DNA from: Moraxella sp. ZY210820
GTDB taxonomy: Bacteria; Pseudomonadota; Gammaproteobacteria; Pseudomonadales; Moraxellaceae
NCBI RefSeq assembly: GCF_030674635.1
Contig: NZ_CP089978.1
Span: 1,488,001-1,552,000 of the forward strand
DNA length: 64,000 nt
Direction of reading: 5' to 3'
This document shows, piece by piece, positions 1-10,369 of this stretch. Below the pieces are notes generated by a model. That model was given only the letters and a program-made list of their open reading frames with translations, did not search any database and was not told the origin of the DNA. The position numbers and the translations under genes were made by a program. Position 1 is the first letter of the stretch. Each line of letters begins with the position of its first letter.

Positions 1-733
1 ATAAACGCTGTAATAATTTATCTAATTCGGCATTTTCTACTTCGGTTTGGGCTTCCGCTCCATCAATGATTAATACAATTTCGCCCTTTTGTTGATTGCT
101 ATCATTTTTAACAAATGCTAATAACTCGCCTAAAGGTAATTGTTTAATAGTTTCAAAAGTTTTAGTGATTTCTCGAGCAAAACCTGCTAAGCGTTGCTGA
201 CCAAAAATGTCTACCATATCAGTTAAACAATCCACAATACGGTGCGGAGCCTCATAAAAAATCAACGTTTGTGTTTCTCGTTTTAATTCGACCAACTGCT
301 TTTGACGTTGAGATGATTTAGCTGGTAAAAAACCTTGAAAGCTAAATTTATCACTTGGTAAACCCACTGCACTCAGCCCTGCAATCGCAGCACAAGCTCC
401 TGCAATTGGAATAACTCGGATACCCTGCTGTTGGGCGGAACGCACCAATTTAAATCCAGGATCACTAATCAATGGCGTTCCTGCATCGCTAATTAATGCA
501 ATATCATCGCCTGCTAATAATTTATCAATCAATTGTTGCGTTTTTTGACTTTCATTATGGTCATGGCACGCAGTCAAAGGTGTATCTATTTGATAATGCT
601 TTAATAAAGGCAATGATTGACGTGTATCTTCCGCAGCAATCAAGTTTACCGATTTTAATACTTGTACCGCACGAAATGTCATATCATCTAAATTACCAAT
701 CGGTGTTGCCACTACAAATAATTGACCAGCCAT
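1..733 (-). CDS. rsmI: 16S rRNA (cytidine1402-2'-O)-methyltransferase, C-terminus beyond the window
   Basis: The protein uses SAM to 2'-O-methylate C1402 of 16S rRNA in the ribosomal P site. The 244 visible codons begin at an ATG and show the tetrapyrrole-methylase fold: an N-terminal ATPIGNLDDM motif, then AEDTR, SDAGTPLISDPG and the GFLPAK segment. All are diagnostic of the RsmI (YraL) family, whose members are about 280-290 residues, so roughly the last 40 residues lie left of the window. It diverges from yraN across a 94-base gap. This rsmI/yraN pairing is common in gammaproteobacteria. No frame damage is seen in the visible part. Confidence 0.95.
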   Translation of the reverse strand, partial: MAGQLFVVATPIGNLDDMTFRAVQVLKSVNLIAAEDTRQSLPLLKHYQIDTPLTACHDHNESQKTQQLIDKLLAGDDIALISDAGTPLISDPGFKLVRSAQQQGIRVIPIAGACAAIAGLSAVGLPSDKFSFQGFLPAKSSQRQKQLVELKRETQTLIFYEAPHRIVDCLTDMVDIFGQQRLAGFAREITKTFETIKQLPLGELLAFVKNDSNQQKGEIVLIIDGAEAQTEVENAELDKLLQRL

Positions 734-827
734 TAATTTACTCAAAAAATTTTAAAAATTATCCCTTATTATAAAGAAATTTGTTACACTAATCAGCATA
801 AGTTTGGTAATTATATTCAATTTCATC

Positions 828-1250
828 ATGGATACTATCCGTACACCACAACAGCAACTTGGCGATTGGGCTGAACAATGTGCGACTTATCATGCACAGC
901 AACAAGGTTTTCATCTTATCACGCAAAACTATCACTGTCGTGGTGGCGAATTAGATTTAGTATTAGTCAAAAATCAATTATTGGTTTTCATGGAAGTAAA
1001 AGCACGCTCCAATCAACATTATGGACTTGCTAGTGAAATGCTAACCGCCAGTAAACAAAAAAAGATGATGAAAGCTATTCAGCATTTTTTACAACATTAT
1101 CCTGAATATGCAAATTATGATTATCGTTTTGATTTATTTGCGATTCAATTTCAATACTCAACACAAAATACCATAAATTTATTGCAACAGCATCGTCCTA
1201 TCCCTTATCATTATGAGTGGATAGAGCATGCGTTCTTATGGCAGGATTAA
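828..1250 (+). CDS. yraN: UPF0102 family protein YraN (restriction-endonuclease-like fold)
   Basis: A 140-residue YraN family protein with the predicted Holliday-junction-resolvase-like nuclease core: QLGDWAEQCA near the N-terminus, GGELDLV at about residue 40 and FMEVKAR at about residue 57. These give the E...D...ExK pattern of the fold. The biological role of the family is not settled. I place the start at the ATG at 828 rather than the in-frame TTG 24 bases upstream, because family members start shortly before the QxG(D/R)WxE motif. It is followed after 8 bases by the DUF2726 gene and is probably co-transcribed with it. Confidence 0.9.
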   Translation: MDTIRTPQQQLGDWAEQCATYHAQQQGFHLITQNYHCRGGELDLVLVKNQLLVFMEVKARSNQHYGLASEMLTASKQKKMMKAIQHFLQHYPEYANYDYRFDLFAIQFQYSTQNTINLLQQHRPIPYHYEWIEHAFLWQD

Positions 1251-1258
1251 GGTCAATT

Positions 1259-1693
1259 ATGGAAATTTGGATTTTTGCAATTATTATTGTCATTGTTTTA
1301 GTTGGTATTTATTTTATAGTCAATGTGAATAAGGCTAAAACACCACCCTTTTCACGTAAAGCTCTTTTAAATGAAGAACAAAAACAGCTATTTATTTTAT
1401 TAAAATATCATTTACCGCAACATACGATTTTTACGCAAATTCCGTTAAGTAATATTATCACAGCACGAGAAAGTAAAATCAATAATTTATTGATGACACA
1501 AATTGTTGATTTTGTGATTTTTGATTTAAATTTTAATGTGATTGCATTAATTCAACTCAATCCGCAAACTCATGCAGAACAAGAAAAAATTAATGTTGCA
1601 TTACAAGGTGTGGGGTATCATTTTATCCACTATGAACAAGTGCCGACTGTACAACGCTTACAGCAAGATTTTGCCCATTTTCGTGGTCAATAA
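1259..1693 (+). CDS. DUF2726 domain protein with N-terminal membrane anchor
   Basis: A 144-residue protein. Residues about 3-22 (IWIFAIIIVIVLVGIYFIV) form one transmembrane segment. The rest resembles the DUF2726 nuclease-like domain: an FSRKALLNEEQ entry, a VDFVIFDLNFNVIALIQL strand pair with the conserved aspartate, and a GVGYHFIHYEQ C-terminal part. The ATG at 1259 is preferred over the upstream ATG at 1217, which lies inside yraN, since it places the hydrophobic segment at the very N-terminus. It follows yraN by 8 bases. DUF2726 proteins are thought to be nuclease- or topoisomerase-like from fold similarity; the function is unknown. Confidence 0.75.
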   Translation: MEIWIFAIIIVIVLVGIYFIVNVNKAKTPPFSRKALLNEEQKQLFILLKYHLPQHTIFTQIPLSNIITARESKINNLLMTQIVDFVIFDLNFNVIALIQLNPQTHAEQEKINVALQGVGYHFIHYEQVPTVQRLQQDFAHFRGQ

Positions 1694-1701
1694 TAAATGT
1701 A

Positions 1702-1721
1702 GAGTGAATCATTATTCACTC
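1702..1721. terminator. Hairpin between convergent genes (probable bidirectional terminator)
   Basis: Inverted repeat GAGTGAAT / ATTCACTC (8 bp, 4-base loop) in the 65-base gap between the convergent DUF2726 and DUF3817 genes. Its look (GTAG + stem + CCTAT) matches the core hairpin of the short repeats described elsewhere in this window, so it may be a worn repeat core used as a terminator. Confidence 0.5.
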
Positions 1722-1758
1722 CTATAAGTCCATGTAACTAATATAATTAATAAGTTAC

Positions 1759-2061
1759 CTAGTCTAAAGATGATTGTTGTTGCTCTAATTTCTTCAATTT
1801 TAAGTCAAAAAGAAAAGGAGCAAATGGTAATAATGATGCCACTAAGCCCATGACAAACATAGCTAATGACCATTTCATTTTTTGACAAACGACTAATAAT
1901 ACCACAATGAATACAATAAATAAGATACCATGCGACATACCTGCGAATTTCATCAATACAGGATTGTCATATAAATATTTTAATGGCATCGCAATACCTA
2001 ATAAAAATAAAAACGAAATACCTTCTAAAATACTCACGATACGCAAAGTTCTGATATTCAT
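1759..2061 (-). CDS. DUF3817 small integral membrane protein
   Basis: A 100-residue protein with three predicted membrane segments (about residues 9-25, 38-60 and 66-86). It has the family pattern LRIVSILEGISFLFLLGIAMPLK at the start and a GMSHGILFIVF segment in the middle. DUF3817 (YdzA/YfaF-like) proteins are widespread and uncharacterised. The end KLKKLEQQQSSLD is a short charged cytoplasmic tail. It is a single gene, convergent with the yraN pair and divergent from acnB. Confidence 0.8.
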   Translation of the reverse strand: MNIRTLRIVSILEGISFLFLLGIAMPLKYLYDNPVLMKFAGMSHGILFIVFIVVLLVVCQKMKWSLAMFVMGLVASLLPFAPFLFDLKLKKLEQQQSSLD

Positions 2062-2398
2062 ACATTACTCTAAATTAATTCTCATTTAATGTCATTTTAA
2101 TGTAATCAAATTGTAAAATCAAATATTTTTTTGTAATTAAAATTATCTAATTTTCAAATCATGCCTAAATGATACACCCTATATTCCCTAAGTTAATTCA
2201 TTATAAAAATGAAACTCATTCTTTTATTTTTATAGAAAATGTCAAATATCATAATATAATTATGAATTTGTACTTAACATTCTTAAACAATTTTAGTACA
2301 ATCTCTGTGTTATACATAAGCGTATTGTATTGTGATTTTTTTATATAAATTGAACAATACAATATTAATGATAATTTTTTAATCAGAGGAATAACACC
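2062..2398. other. 337-base AT-rich promoter region between DUF3817 gene and acnB
   Basis: No open frame or RNA gene is recognisable. The stretch is strongly AT-rich and must carry the divergent promoters of the DUF3817 gene and acnB. The bases just before acnB (AATGATAATTTTTTAATC) contain one half of a Fur-type site but not a convincing second half. AGAGGA at about 2385-2390 is a good ribosome binding site for the GTG start. Confidence 0.5.
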
Positions 2399-5050
2399 GT
2401 GCTACAAGCCTACCGCCAACACGTTGCTGAACGTGCCGCACTCGGAGTCCCACCAAAACCACTTGATGATGCTCAAACTGCTGCATTGGTTGAATTATTA
2501 AAAAATCCACCTGCAGGCGAAGAAGCATATTTAGTCGATTTACTTGAAAATCGTGTTCCAGCAGGGGTTGACCAAGCTGCTTATGTTAAAGCTGCTTTCT
2601 TAGCTGCTGTAGCAAAAGGCGAAACTTCTTCTCCTTTAGTTAGCCCAGAACGTGCTGTTTATTTATTAGGTACAATGTTGGGTGGCTATAACGTTGCTCC
2701 ATTGATTGATTTATTAGACAATGCAAACTTGGGTGCTTTAGCTGCTGACGCTTTAAAGAAAACTTTACTTGTATTTGATGCGTTCCACGATGTAGCGGAT
2801 AAAGCAAAAGCAGGTAATGCCAATGCGAAAGCGGTTTTACAATCTTGGGCAGATGCAGAATGGTTTACTAGTCGTCCTGAAGTACCAGAAGAAATTAAAA
2901 TCACTGTATTTAAAGTAACAGGCGAAACCAATACCGATGACTTATCGCCAGCTCAAGATGCTTGGAGCCGTCCAGATATTCCATTGCACGCAACTGCAAT
3001 GTTAAAAAATACCCGTGATGGTATTAACCCAGAAAAACATGGTGAAATTGGTCCAATTAAACAAATCGAAGAGCTGATTGCAAAAGGCAACCAAGTTGCG
3101 TATGTGGGTGATGTTGTTGGTACAGGTTCAAGCCGTAAATCAGCGACTAACTCTGTATTATGGTTCTTCGGTGATGAATTACCACACATTCCAAACAAAA
3201 AAGATGGTGGTGTGTGCTTAGGTGGTAAAATTGCTCCGATTTTCTTCAACACAATGGAAGATGCAGGTGCATTACCAGTTGAAATCGATGTAACCAATAT
3301 GAACATGGGCGATGAAGTGGTATTAAAAATCAACCACGAAACTGCCATTGTTACAGCATTCAAAGATGGTGCTCAAATCGCTGAAGCTCCATTAAAAACC
3401 CCTGTTATTTTAGATGAAGTACGTGCAGGTGGTCGTATTAACTTAATTATCGGTCGTGGTTTGACTGGTAAAGCTCGTGAAGCATTAGGTTTAGAACCAT
3501 CAACTTTATTCCGTCAGCCACAACAGCCTGCTGACACAGGTAAAGGCTTTACTCAAGCACAAAAAATGGTAGGTCGTGCGTGTGGTCTTCCAGAAGGTCA
3601 AGGTATTCGTCCAGGTACTTACTGTGAACCTAAGATGACGACTGTTGGTTCTCAAGATACCACAGGTCCAATGACTCGTGATGAATTAAAAGACTTAGCG
3701 TGTTTAGGCTTCTCTGCTGACTTAGTGATGCAATCTTTCTGTCACACAGCTGCATATCCAAAACCAGTTGATGTCGTAACACATCACACATTACCAGACT
3801 TCATTATGAACCGTGGTGGTGTATCTTTACGTCCAGGTGACGGTGTAATCCACTCTTGGTTAAACCGTATGTTATTGCCTGATACTGTAGGTACTGGTGG
3901 TGACTCTCATACACGTTTCCCAATCGGTATTTCATTCCCTGCAGGTTCTGGCTTGGTTGCGTTCGCAGCGGCAACTGGTGTTATGCCATTGGATATGCCT
4001 GAATCAGTATTAGTCAAATTCAAAGGTAAAATGCAACCAGGTATCACATTACGTGACCTTGTACACGCAATCCCTTACTATGCAATCAAAGCAGGCGATT
4101 TAACGGTTGAGAAGAAAGGTAAGAAAAACATTTTCTCTGGTCGTATCTTAGAAATCGACTTAACAGAAATGGAAACTGACTTAACTGTTGAGCAAGCATT
4201 TGAATTATCAGATGCATCTGCTGAACGTTCTGCTGCAGGCTGTTCAATCACATTATCTGAAGAGAAAGTTGCTGAATACTTACGCTCTAACATCGTAATG
4301 TTAAAGTGGATGATTTCTCAAGGTTATGGTGATGCTCGTACTATGGCTCGCCGTGTTGAAAATATGGAAAAATGGTTGGCTAACCCAAGCTTAATCAAAG
4401 CTGATCCAGATGCAGAATACACTAAAATATATGAAATCGACTTAAGCGAAATCAAAGAGCCGATTCTATGCTGTCCAAATGACCCAGATGATGCAAAATT
4501 ATTATCTGAAGTTCAAGGCGACAAGATTGATGAAGTCTTCATCGGTTCTTGTATGACAAATATTGGACATTTCCGTGCAGCTGGTAAGTTGTTGGATAAA
4601 GTAGAAGGCGGTTCATTGGCAACTCGTTTATGGATTGCTCCACCAACTCGTATGGACGAGCGTCAATTAATGGACGAAGGTGTGTATAACGTGTATGGTC
4701 GTGCAGGTGCACGTACAGAAATGCCAGGTTGTTCACTTTGTATGGGTAACCAAGCACGTATTGCGAAAGGTGCAACAGCAGTTTCTACATCAACTCGTAA
4801 CTTCCCTAACCGTTTAGGTCAAGATACCAACGTGTACTTAGCTTCTGCTGAATTAGCATCTGTTGCTGCGATTTTAGGTAAATTGCCAACTGTTGAAGAA
4901 TATCAACAATATGCAACGAAAATCGATAGCATGGCAGACGACATTTACAAATATTTGAACTTCGACCAAATGGCAGACTATACAGAATCTGCTAATTCAG
5001 TTGATGTGAAAAAAGTAGATAAGAAAATTATTGCAGCTCAATTAACATAA
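2399..5050 (+). CDS. acnB: Bifunctional aconitate hydratase 2 / 2-methylisocitrate dehydratase
   Basis: AcnB interconverts citrate and isocitrate in the TCA cycle and dehydrates 2-methylisocitrate. The 883 residues fit AcnB (E. coli 865) and not AcnA. In order: the AcnB-specific HEAT-like N-terminal domain (to about 160), the swivel domain (about 160-380) with the VGTGSSRKSA loop, then the catalytic core. The three [4Fe-4S] cysteine positions are present: GSCMTNIGH (about 717) and PGCSLCMGN (about 778 and 781). GTG is the start, with AGAGGA 8-10 bases before it; the MLQAYRQHVAERAALG opening matches the family. It is a single gene closed by a strong terminator. In E. coli apo-AcnB also binds its own mRNA; whether that holds here is unknown. 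Confidence 0.97.
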   Translation: MLQAYRQHVAERAALGVPPKPLDDAQTAALVELLKNPPAGEEAYLVDLLENRVPAGVDQAAYVKAAFLAAVAKGETSSPLVSPERAVYLLGTMLGGYNVAPLIDLLDNANLGALAADALKKTLLVFDAFHDVADKAKAGNANAKAVLQSWADAEWFTSRPEVPEEIKITVFKVTGETNTDDLSPAQDAWSRPDIPLHATAMLKNTRDGINPEKHGEIGPIKQIEELIAKGNQVAYVGDVVGTGSSRKSATNSVLWFFGDELPHIPNKKDGGVCLGGKIAPIFFNTMEDAGALPVEIDVTNMNMGDEVVLKINHETAIVTAFKDGAQIAEAPLKTPVILDEVRAGGRINLIIGRGLTGKAREALGLEPSTLFRQPQQPADTGKGFTQAQKMVGRACGLPEGQGIRPGTYCEPKMTTVGSQDTTGPMTRDELKDLACLGFSADLVMQSFCHTAAYPKPVDVVTHHTLPDFIMNRGGVSLRPGDGVIHSWLNRMLLPDTVGTGGDSHTRFPIGISFPAGSGLVAFAAATGVMPLDMPESVLVKFKGKMQPGITLRDLVHAIPYYAIKAGDLTVEKKGKKNIFSGRILEIDLTEMETDLTVEQAFELSDASAERSAAGCSITLSEEKVAEYLRSNIVMLKWMISQGYGDARTMARRVENMEKWLANPSLIKADPDAEYTKIYEIDLSEIKEPILCCPNDPDDAKLLSEVQGDKIDEVFIGSCMTNIGHFRAAGKLLDKVEGGSLATRLWIAPPTRMDERQLMDEGVYNVYGRAGARTEMPGCSLCMGNQARIAKGATAVSTSTRNFPNRLGQDTNVYLASAELASVAAILGKLPTVEEYQQYATKIDSMADDIYKYLNFDQMADYTESANSVDVKKVDKKIIAAQLT

Positions 5051-5066
5051 TGGGTTGAAATATTTC

Positions 5067-5098
5067 AAAAATAGGGGTTAGCAATAATCCCTATTTTT
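5067..5098 (+). terminator. Rho-independent terminator after acnB
   Basis: AAAAATAGGG / CCCTATTTTT, a perfect 10-bp stem with a 12-base loop ending in a T run, starting 16 bases after the acnB stop codon. Confidence 0.85.
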
Positions 5099-5240
5099 AT
5101 TGCAATCTTATAAATTTTATTTCCTATCACCTTATTCAAATTTAACACTAAGCTATGCACTAAAGCTTATATCGCAATCATTCAATTTCAAATAGAACAA
5201 TGCTAAAATAGCTTTTTTATCATTATGATAGGTATATATT

Positions 5241-6653
5241 TTGGATATTTTTCCGATTTCTCTCAAATTACAACAACAACGCTGTTTAATTGTTGGTGGT
5301 GGTCAAATTGCATATCGTAAAGCACAGCTTTTAGTACGAGCTGGTGCTATTCTTGATATTGTTTCTCCAAAAATCAATATAGAATTAGCCGAACTGATTA
5401 AACAAAGCAATGGTCATCATTATCAACAAAAATTTGCTGATTTTTTACAACAATATTCCAATTTACGCCATTATCGTTTAGTTATTACTGCAACAGATCA
5501 TACTCAAACCAATCAACAAGTTTTTGAAACGTGTGAACAACAGAATATTTTAGTCAATAGTGTAGATGATGTTCCCCATTGTCGTTTTATGATTCCTGCC
5601 ATTATTGACCGCTCACCGTTGGTGATTTCTGTTGCGAGTAATGGTACATCACCTGTATTATCTCGACAAATTCGTACACAACTTGAAATGTCTATTCCAC
5701 AAGAAATGGGGTTATTAGCTGATTTTTCAGGACAATGGCGACAACAAGTCAAACAAAAAATTGAAAATCCAGAACAACGCCGTATTTTTTGGGAAAATAT
5801 TTACGCTAGCCCAATTCGTGAAATGGTATTTAACCGTCAAATCGAACAAGCCAATCATGCCATGCAACAAGCATTAGATGATTGGACAATTCCACAAGGC
5901 GAAGTTTATTTAGTCGGTGCAGGACCAGGCGATGCAGAGTTATTAACTCTTAAAGCTTTACGTTTAATGCAACAAGCCGATGTGATTATTTATGACCGCC
6001 TTGTTTCACAACCCATTTTAGACTTATGTCGCCGTGATGCTCAAAAAATTTATGTAGGTAAAGCTCGCTGTCAGCATACTATTCCCCAACAAGATATTAA
6101 TCAATTATTAGTGGATTATGCTCAACAAGGTAAACGTGTGTGCCGTCTTAAAGGTGGCGACCCATTTATTTTTGGGAGAGGTGGTGAAGAAATTCAGCAT
6201 TTAATGCAATATCATATTCCCTTCCAAATTGTACCGGGGATTACCGCAGCTTCAGGATGTTCCGCCTATGCAGGTATTCCATTAACTCATCGTGATTATG
6301 CACAAAGTGTACGCTTTTTAACAGGTCATTTAAAAGAAGGCTCACCTGAATTACCTTGGCAAGAATTAATCTATGAAAATCAAACACTTGTTCTTTATAT
6401 GGGCTTAGTTGGATTAGAACAAATTTGTCAAAAACTGATTGCACACGGTCAGCGAGCAGATATGCCAATTGCCTTAATTTCCAAAGGCACAACACCTGAA
6501 CAAAAAATTGTGATTGGTACTTTAGCAGATATTGCCGATAAAGTAGCACAACAACAAATTAAAGCACCGACTTTAATCATTATTGGCGAAGTGGTAAAAT
6601 TACACCAACAATTAAATTGGCAACATTCACATGACACAACATCCGTACATTAA
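5241..6653 (+). CDS. cysG: Siroheme synthase (uroporphyrinogen-III methyltransferase / precorrin-2 dehydrogenase / ferrochelatase)
   Basis: The fused three-activity enzyme makes siroheme, the cofactor of sulfite and nitrite reductases. Residues 1 to about 150 are the NAD-binding dehydrogenase/chelatase half (CLIVGGGQIAYRKAQLL, then VISVASNGTSPVLSRQIR). Residues about 220-460 are the SAM-dependent methyltransferase (YLVGAGPGDAELLTLKAL, YDRLVS, LKGGDPFIFGRGGEE, PGITAASG). Length (470) matches E. coli CysG (457). The start is a TTG with AGG 8 bases upstream; the nearby ATG at 5225 is out of frame, and MDIFPISLKLQ aligns with the usual CysG N-terminus. Its 3' end overlaps trmL by 23 bases. Confidence 0.96.
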   Translation: MDIFPISLKLQQQRCLIVGGGQIAYRKAQLLVRAGAILDIVSPKINIELAELIKQSNGHHYQQKFADFLQQYSNLRHYRLVITATDHTQTNQQVFETCEQQNILVNSVDDVPHCRFMIPAIIDRSPLVISVASNGTSPVLSRQIRTQLEMSIPQEMGLLADFSGQWRQQVKQKIENPEQRRIFWENIYASPIREMVFNRQIEQANHAMQQALDDWTIPQGEVYLVGAGPGDAELLTLKALRLMQQADVIIYDRLVSQPILDLCRRDAQKIYVGKARCQHTIPQQDINQLLVDYAQQGKRVCRLKGGDPFIFGRGGEEIQHLMQYHIPFQIVPGITAASGCSAYAGIPLTHRDYAQSVRFLTGHLKEGSPELPWQELIYENQTLVLYMGLVGLEQICQKLIAHGQRADMPIALISKGTTPEQKIVIGTLADIADKVAQQQIKAPTLIIIGEVVKLHQQLNWQHSHDTTSVH

Positions 6654-7137
6654 TCCACATATTCACGTTATTTTATATGAACCTGAAATTCCAAGTAATA
6701 CTGGCAATATCATTCGCTTATGTGCCAATACAGGTGCAAAATTACATTTAATCAAGCCCTTAGGTTTTGAATTAGATGATAAAAAACTGAAACGAGCAGG
6801 TCTTGATTATCATGAATATGCTCAAATAAAAATTTGGGAACATTTTGATGACTGTTTGGCAGATTTAGCTACACAGAATATTAGTATCAATCAAATATTC
6901 CCTTTAACTACCAAAGGTTATAATACACCTTATACACTCAATTTAAATCAACCAATTGCCCTACTCATGGGTCCTGAAACACGTGGTTTGCCTGAACATA
7001 TCCGCTTAAAATTTCCGCAAGAACATTGGATACGTTTACCAATGACTGAGCATTCTCGTAGTTTAAATTTATCCAATGCCACCGCAATTATCGTTTATGA
7101 AGCATGGCGACAACAAGGATTTCAAAATCATTGTTAA
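6631..7137 (+). CDS. trmL: tRNA (cytidine/uridine-34-2'-O)-methyltransferase
   Basis: A SPOUT methyltransferase that 2'-O-methylates the wobble base of tRNA-Leu isoacceptors. The 168 residues carry the TrmL/YibK hallmarks: LYEPEIPSNTGNIIRLCANT at the start, then KLKRAGLDYHEY, and the knot region LLMGPETRGLPE, LPMTEHSRSLNLSNA. The N-terminus has about ten extra residues compared with E. coli TrmL (157). No later methionine fits, so the ATG inside the cysG end is the likely start. It overlaps cysG by 23 bases and is probably translated from the same message. Confidence 0.94.
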   Translation: MTQHPYINPHIHVILYEPEIPSNTGNIIRLCANTGAKLHLIKPLGFELDDKKLKRAGLDYHEYAQIKIWEHFDDCLADLATQNISINQIFPLTTKGYNTPYTLNLNQPIALLMGPETRGLPEHIRLKFPQEHWIRLPMTEHSRSLNLSNATAIIVYEAWRQQGFQNHC

Positions 7138-7163
7138 TATTGGGTAAAATACGAACAAAATAA

Positions 7164-8504
<1,341 letters not shown>

Positions 8505-8521
8505 TAGCTAGGGATAAATCT

Positions 8522-9640
8522 ATGTTACAACGTGATTTTTCAGCGTGTAAGCGTATTGTTATTAAAATTGGTTCAGCCTTATTAACGGCAAATGGTCAAG
8601 GTTTAGACACGGAGATTATCAATCATTGGGTAGGGCAAATTGCTGAATTGCATCAACAAGGGCATGATATTATTCTAGTTTCATCTGGTGCAGTAGCAGA
8701 AGGCATGGTGCGTATGAATTTAACGCAACGCCCAACTGATTTAGCTAGCTTACAAGCCTGTGCTGCTATTGGACAAATGGGGCTTATTCAAACATGGTCG
8801 AGTGCATTAGCACAATACGATATTCAAACTGCTCAAGTTTTACTCATTCATGATGATTTGGCTGACCGCAGACGGTATCTTAATTCGTGTGATACTTTGC
8901 ATCAGTTGATTGAATGGCGTGTGATTCCAGTCATTAACGAAAATGATACTGTTTCGACTGAAGAAATGCGTTTTGGTGATAATGATACCCTATCAGCAAT
9001 GGTTGCTGGACAAACGCAAGCGGATTTATTGATTATTTTAACAGACCAACAAGGCATGTTTGATAGTGACCCACGCAAAAATCCAAATGCAAAACTACTC
9101 TCTACCGTGCGAGCAATGGACGATACACTCTTTGATATGGCAGGCGAAGGTGGTTTGCTTGGGCGTGGCGGTATGATTACTAAAGTGCGTGCGGCTCGTT
9201 TAGCAGCACGTTCGGGTTGTCCAACCTTGATTGCCAGTGGTGAAAGTGAGTTTGTGTTAAAACGTTTGATATCTGGTGAAATGATAGGCACATTATTTAC
9301 TGCTGATGATGATAGAATTACCGCTCATCAACAATGGCTTGCTGCACATCTACAAACATCTGGACGAATTATGATTGATGATGGTGCGGTAAATGCGATT
9401 AAACAACAACATCGTAGTTTATTGCCTGTAGGTGTGATTAAAGTCGAAGGACATTTTGAACGTGGCGATGTGGTAGAGTGTATCGACCAAAAAGGTGTGC
9501 GTATTGCTGTTGGACGTGTGAATTTTAGTTCTGAATCTGCCGATATGATTAAAGGTCTAGCATCAGATAAAGTGTTGCAAGTTTTAGGTGAAACACGTTC
9601 TTTAGAAATGATTCATCGTAATAATATGGCGATTTATTGA
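8522..9640 (+). CDS. proB: Glutamate 5-kinase
   Basis: This is the first enzyme of proline synthesis and phosphorylates glutamate. The 372 residues have the amino-acid-kinase domain ([14 protein letters not shown] at the start, [32 protein letters not shown], the [14 protein letters not shown] segment and [10 protein letters not shown]) and a C-terminal PUA domain from about residue 275. It lies 17 bases after obgE, an obgE-proB order common in this family of bacteria, so the two are probably co-transcribed. Confidence 0.97.
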   Translation: MLQRDFSACKRIVIKIGSALLTANGQGLDTEIINHWVGQIAELHQQGHDIILVSSGAVAEGMVRMNLTQRPTDLASLQACAAIGQMGLIQTWSSALAQYDIQTAQVLLIHDDLADRRRYLNSCDTLHQLIEWRVIPVINENDTVSTEEMRFGDNDTLSAMVAGQTQADLLIILTDQQGMFDSDPRKNPNAKLLSTVRAMDDTLFDMAGEGGLLGRGGMITKVRAARLAARSGCPTLIASGESEFVLKRLISGEMIGTLFTADDDRITAHQQWLAAHLQTSGRIMIDDGAVNAIKQQHRSLLPVGVIKVEGHFERGDVVECIDQKGVRIAVGRVNFSSESADMIKGLASDKVLQVLGETRSLEMIHRNNMAIY

Positions 9641-9668
9641 TTATTATTTCATAGTATAAATTGCTACG

Positions 9669-9696
9669 TAAGAGCGGAATATTTTTTTCGCTCTTA
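9669..9696. terminator. Hairpin after proB, repeat-core type
   Basis: TAAGAGCG / CGCTCTTA, an 8-bp stem whose 12-base loop contains a run of seven T. It lies between the convergent proB and the membrane-protein gene. The layout (stem, T-rich loop, then TTGATTATTTACTA) is nearly repeated at about 10306, on the other side of that gene, so the gene is flanked by two related hairpins. Confidence 0.55.
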
Positions 9697-9710
9697 TTGA
9701 TTATTTACTA

Positions 9711-10244
9711 CTAATTACGACTAAAATCTTTAGAGAAAGAATAAATATAAGGAACCTCAAGCCAACGTTCATCAATAGCATAAATTATACAAACTCTATC
9801 TCCATAACGATAAAAATCATGGAAAAAATCTCTATTTTTAGGGAAATTAATCGTTTGTCGAGTTTGAGAATTTTCTATTGCCCAATATGTACGTTTGCCT
9901 TTACCCTGCCCAGTACTAAACTCTTGTTTAAACACACCACAAAACTCTTGTCTAGGTTTATCTTGAAATACATGACCCAATAAAATATCACTTGCTTTAA
10001 AAGACAAAGCAAATATAATTATACAGATGATACACATAATAAGTGTAAACATCATGTCTATGGATTGATTTCTATCCTCAGGTTTTTTATCTCCAGAATT
10101 AAGAAAAGCATTAAGACATATAAAAGGAATAGACAAAACAAACATATCTGTTGCTATAAATACATCCATATACTTCTCTTTCATAAGGAAAAATATAGCA
10201 AATACTATGTAAATTATAAAAGCAATTTTAATATGCTGTTTCAC
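9711..10244 (-). CDS. Uncharacterised membrane protein
   Basis: A 177-residue protein I do not recognise. Three hydrophobic segments lie at about residues 5-20, 28-48 and 65-87. A soluble C-terminal half of about 90 residues follows, starting after SDILLGHVF, with FCGVFKQEFSTGQGKGKRTYW and a DRVCIIYAIDERWLEVPY end that looks like a beta-rich extracytoplasmic domain. It stands alone between proB (convergent) and rapA (same strand, upstream), flanked by two related hairpins. Such a single small gene between repeat hairpins may be an accessory insertion, but nothing else in it shows transfer. Confidence 0.6.
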   Translation of the reverse strand: MKQHIKIAFIIYIVFAIFFLMKEKYMDVFIATDMFVLSIPFICLNAFLNSGDKKPEDRNQSIDMMFTLIMCIICIIIFALSFKASDILLGHVFQDKPRQEFCGVFKQEFSTGQGKGKRTYWAIENSQTRQTINFPKNRDFFHDFYRYGDRVCIIYAIDERWLEVPYIYSFSKDFSRN

Positions 10245-10305
10245 GAATGTTAATCCTATTTATCATTCATTCCGTACAGTTAAATTCATGACCTAGCCAA
10301 TTATT

Positions 10306-10332
10306 GTAAGAGCAAAATTTTTTTGCCCTTAC
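10306..10332. terminator. Hairpin downstream of rapA, repeat-core type
   Basis: GTAAGAGC / GCCCTTAC with one mismatch, extended inward by AAAA/TTTT around a T-run loop and followed by ATAAAACTCA. It lies 38 bases beyond the rapA stop codon, where it could terminate rapA. The sequence resembles the family B repeat core (hairpin, then ACATAAAATCAAT). Confidence 0.5.
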
Positions 10333-10369
10333 ATAAAACTCATCTACTACAATGACCGAACTTATTCAA

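Noticed and set aside
2341..2398. Possible Fur site before acnB (AATGATAATTTTTTAATC)
   Set aside because: Only one half matches the Fur model; the second half agrees at about two of seven positions.
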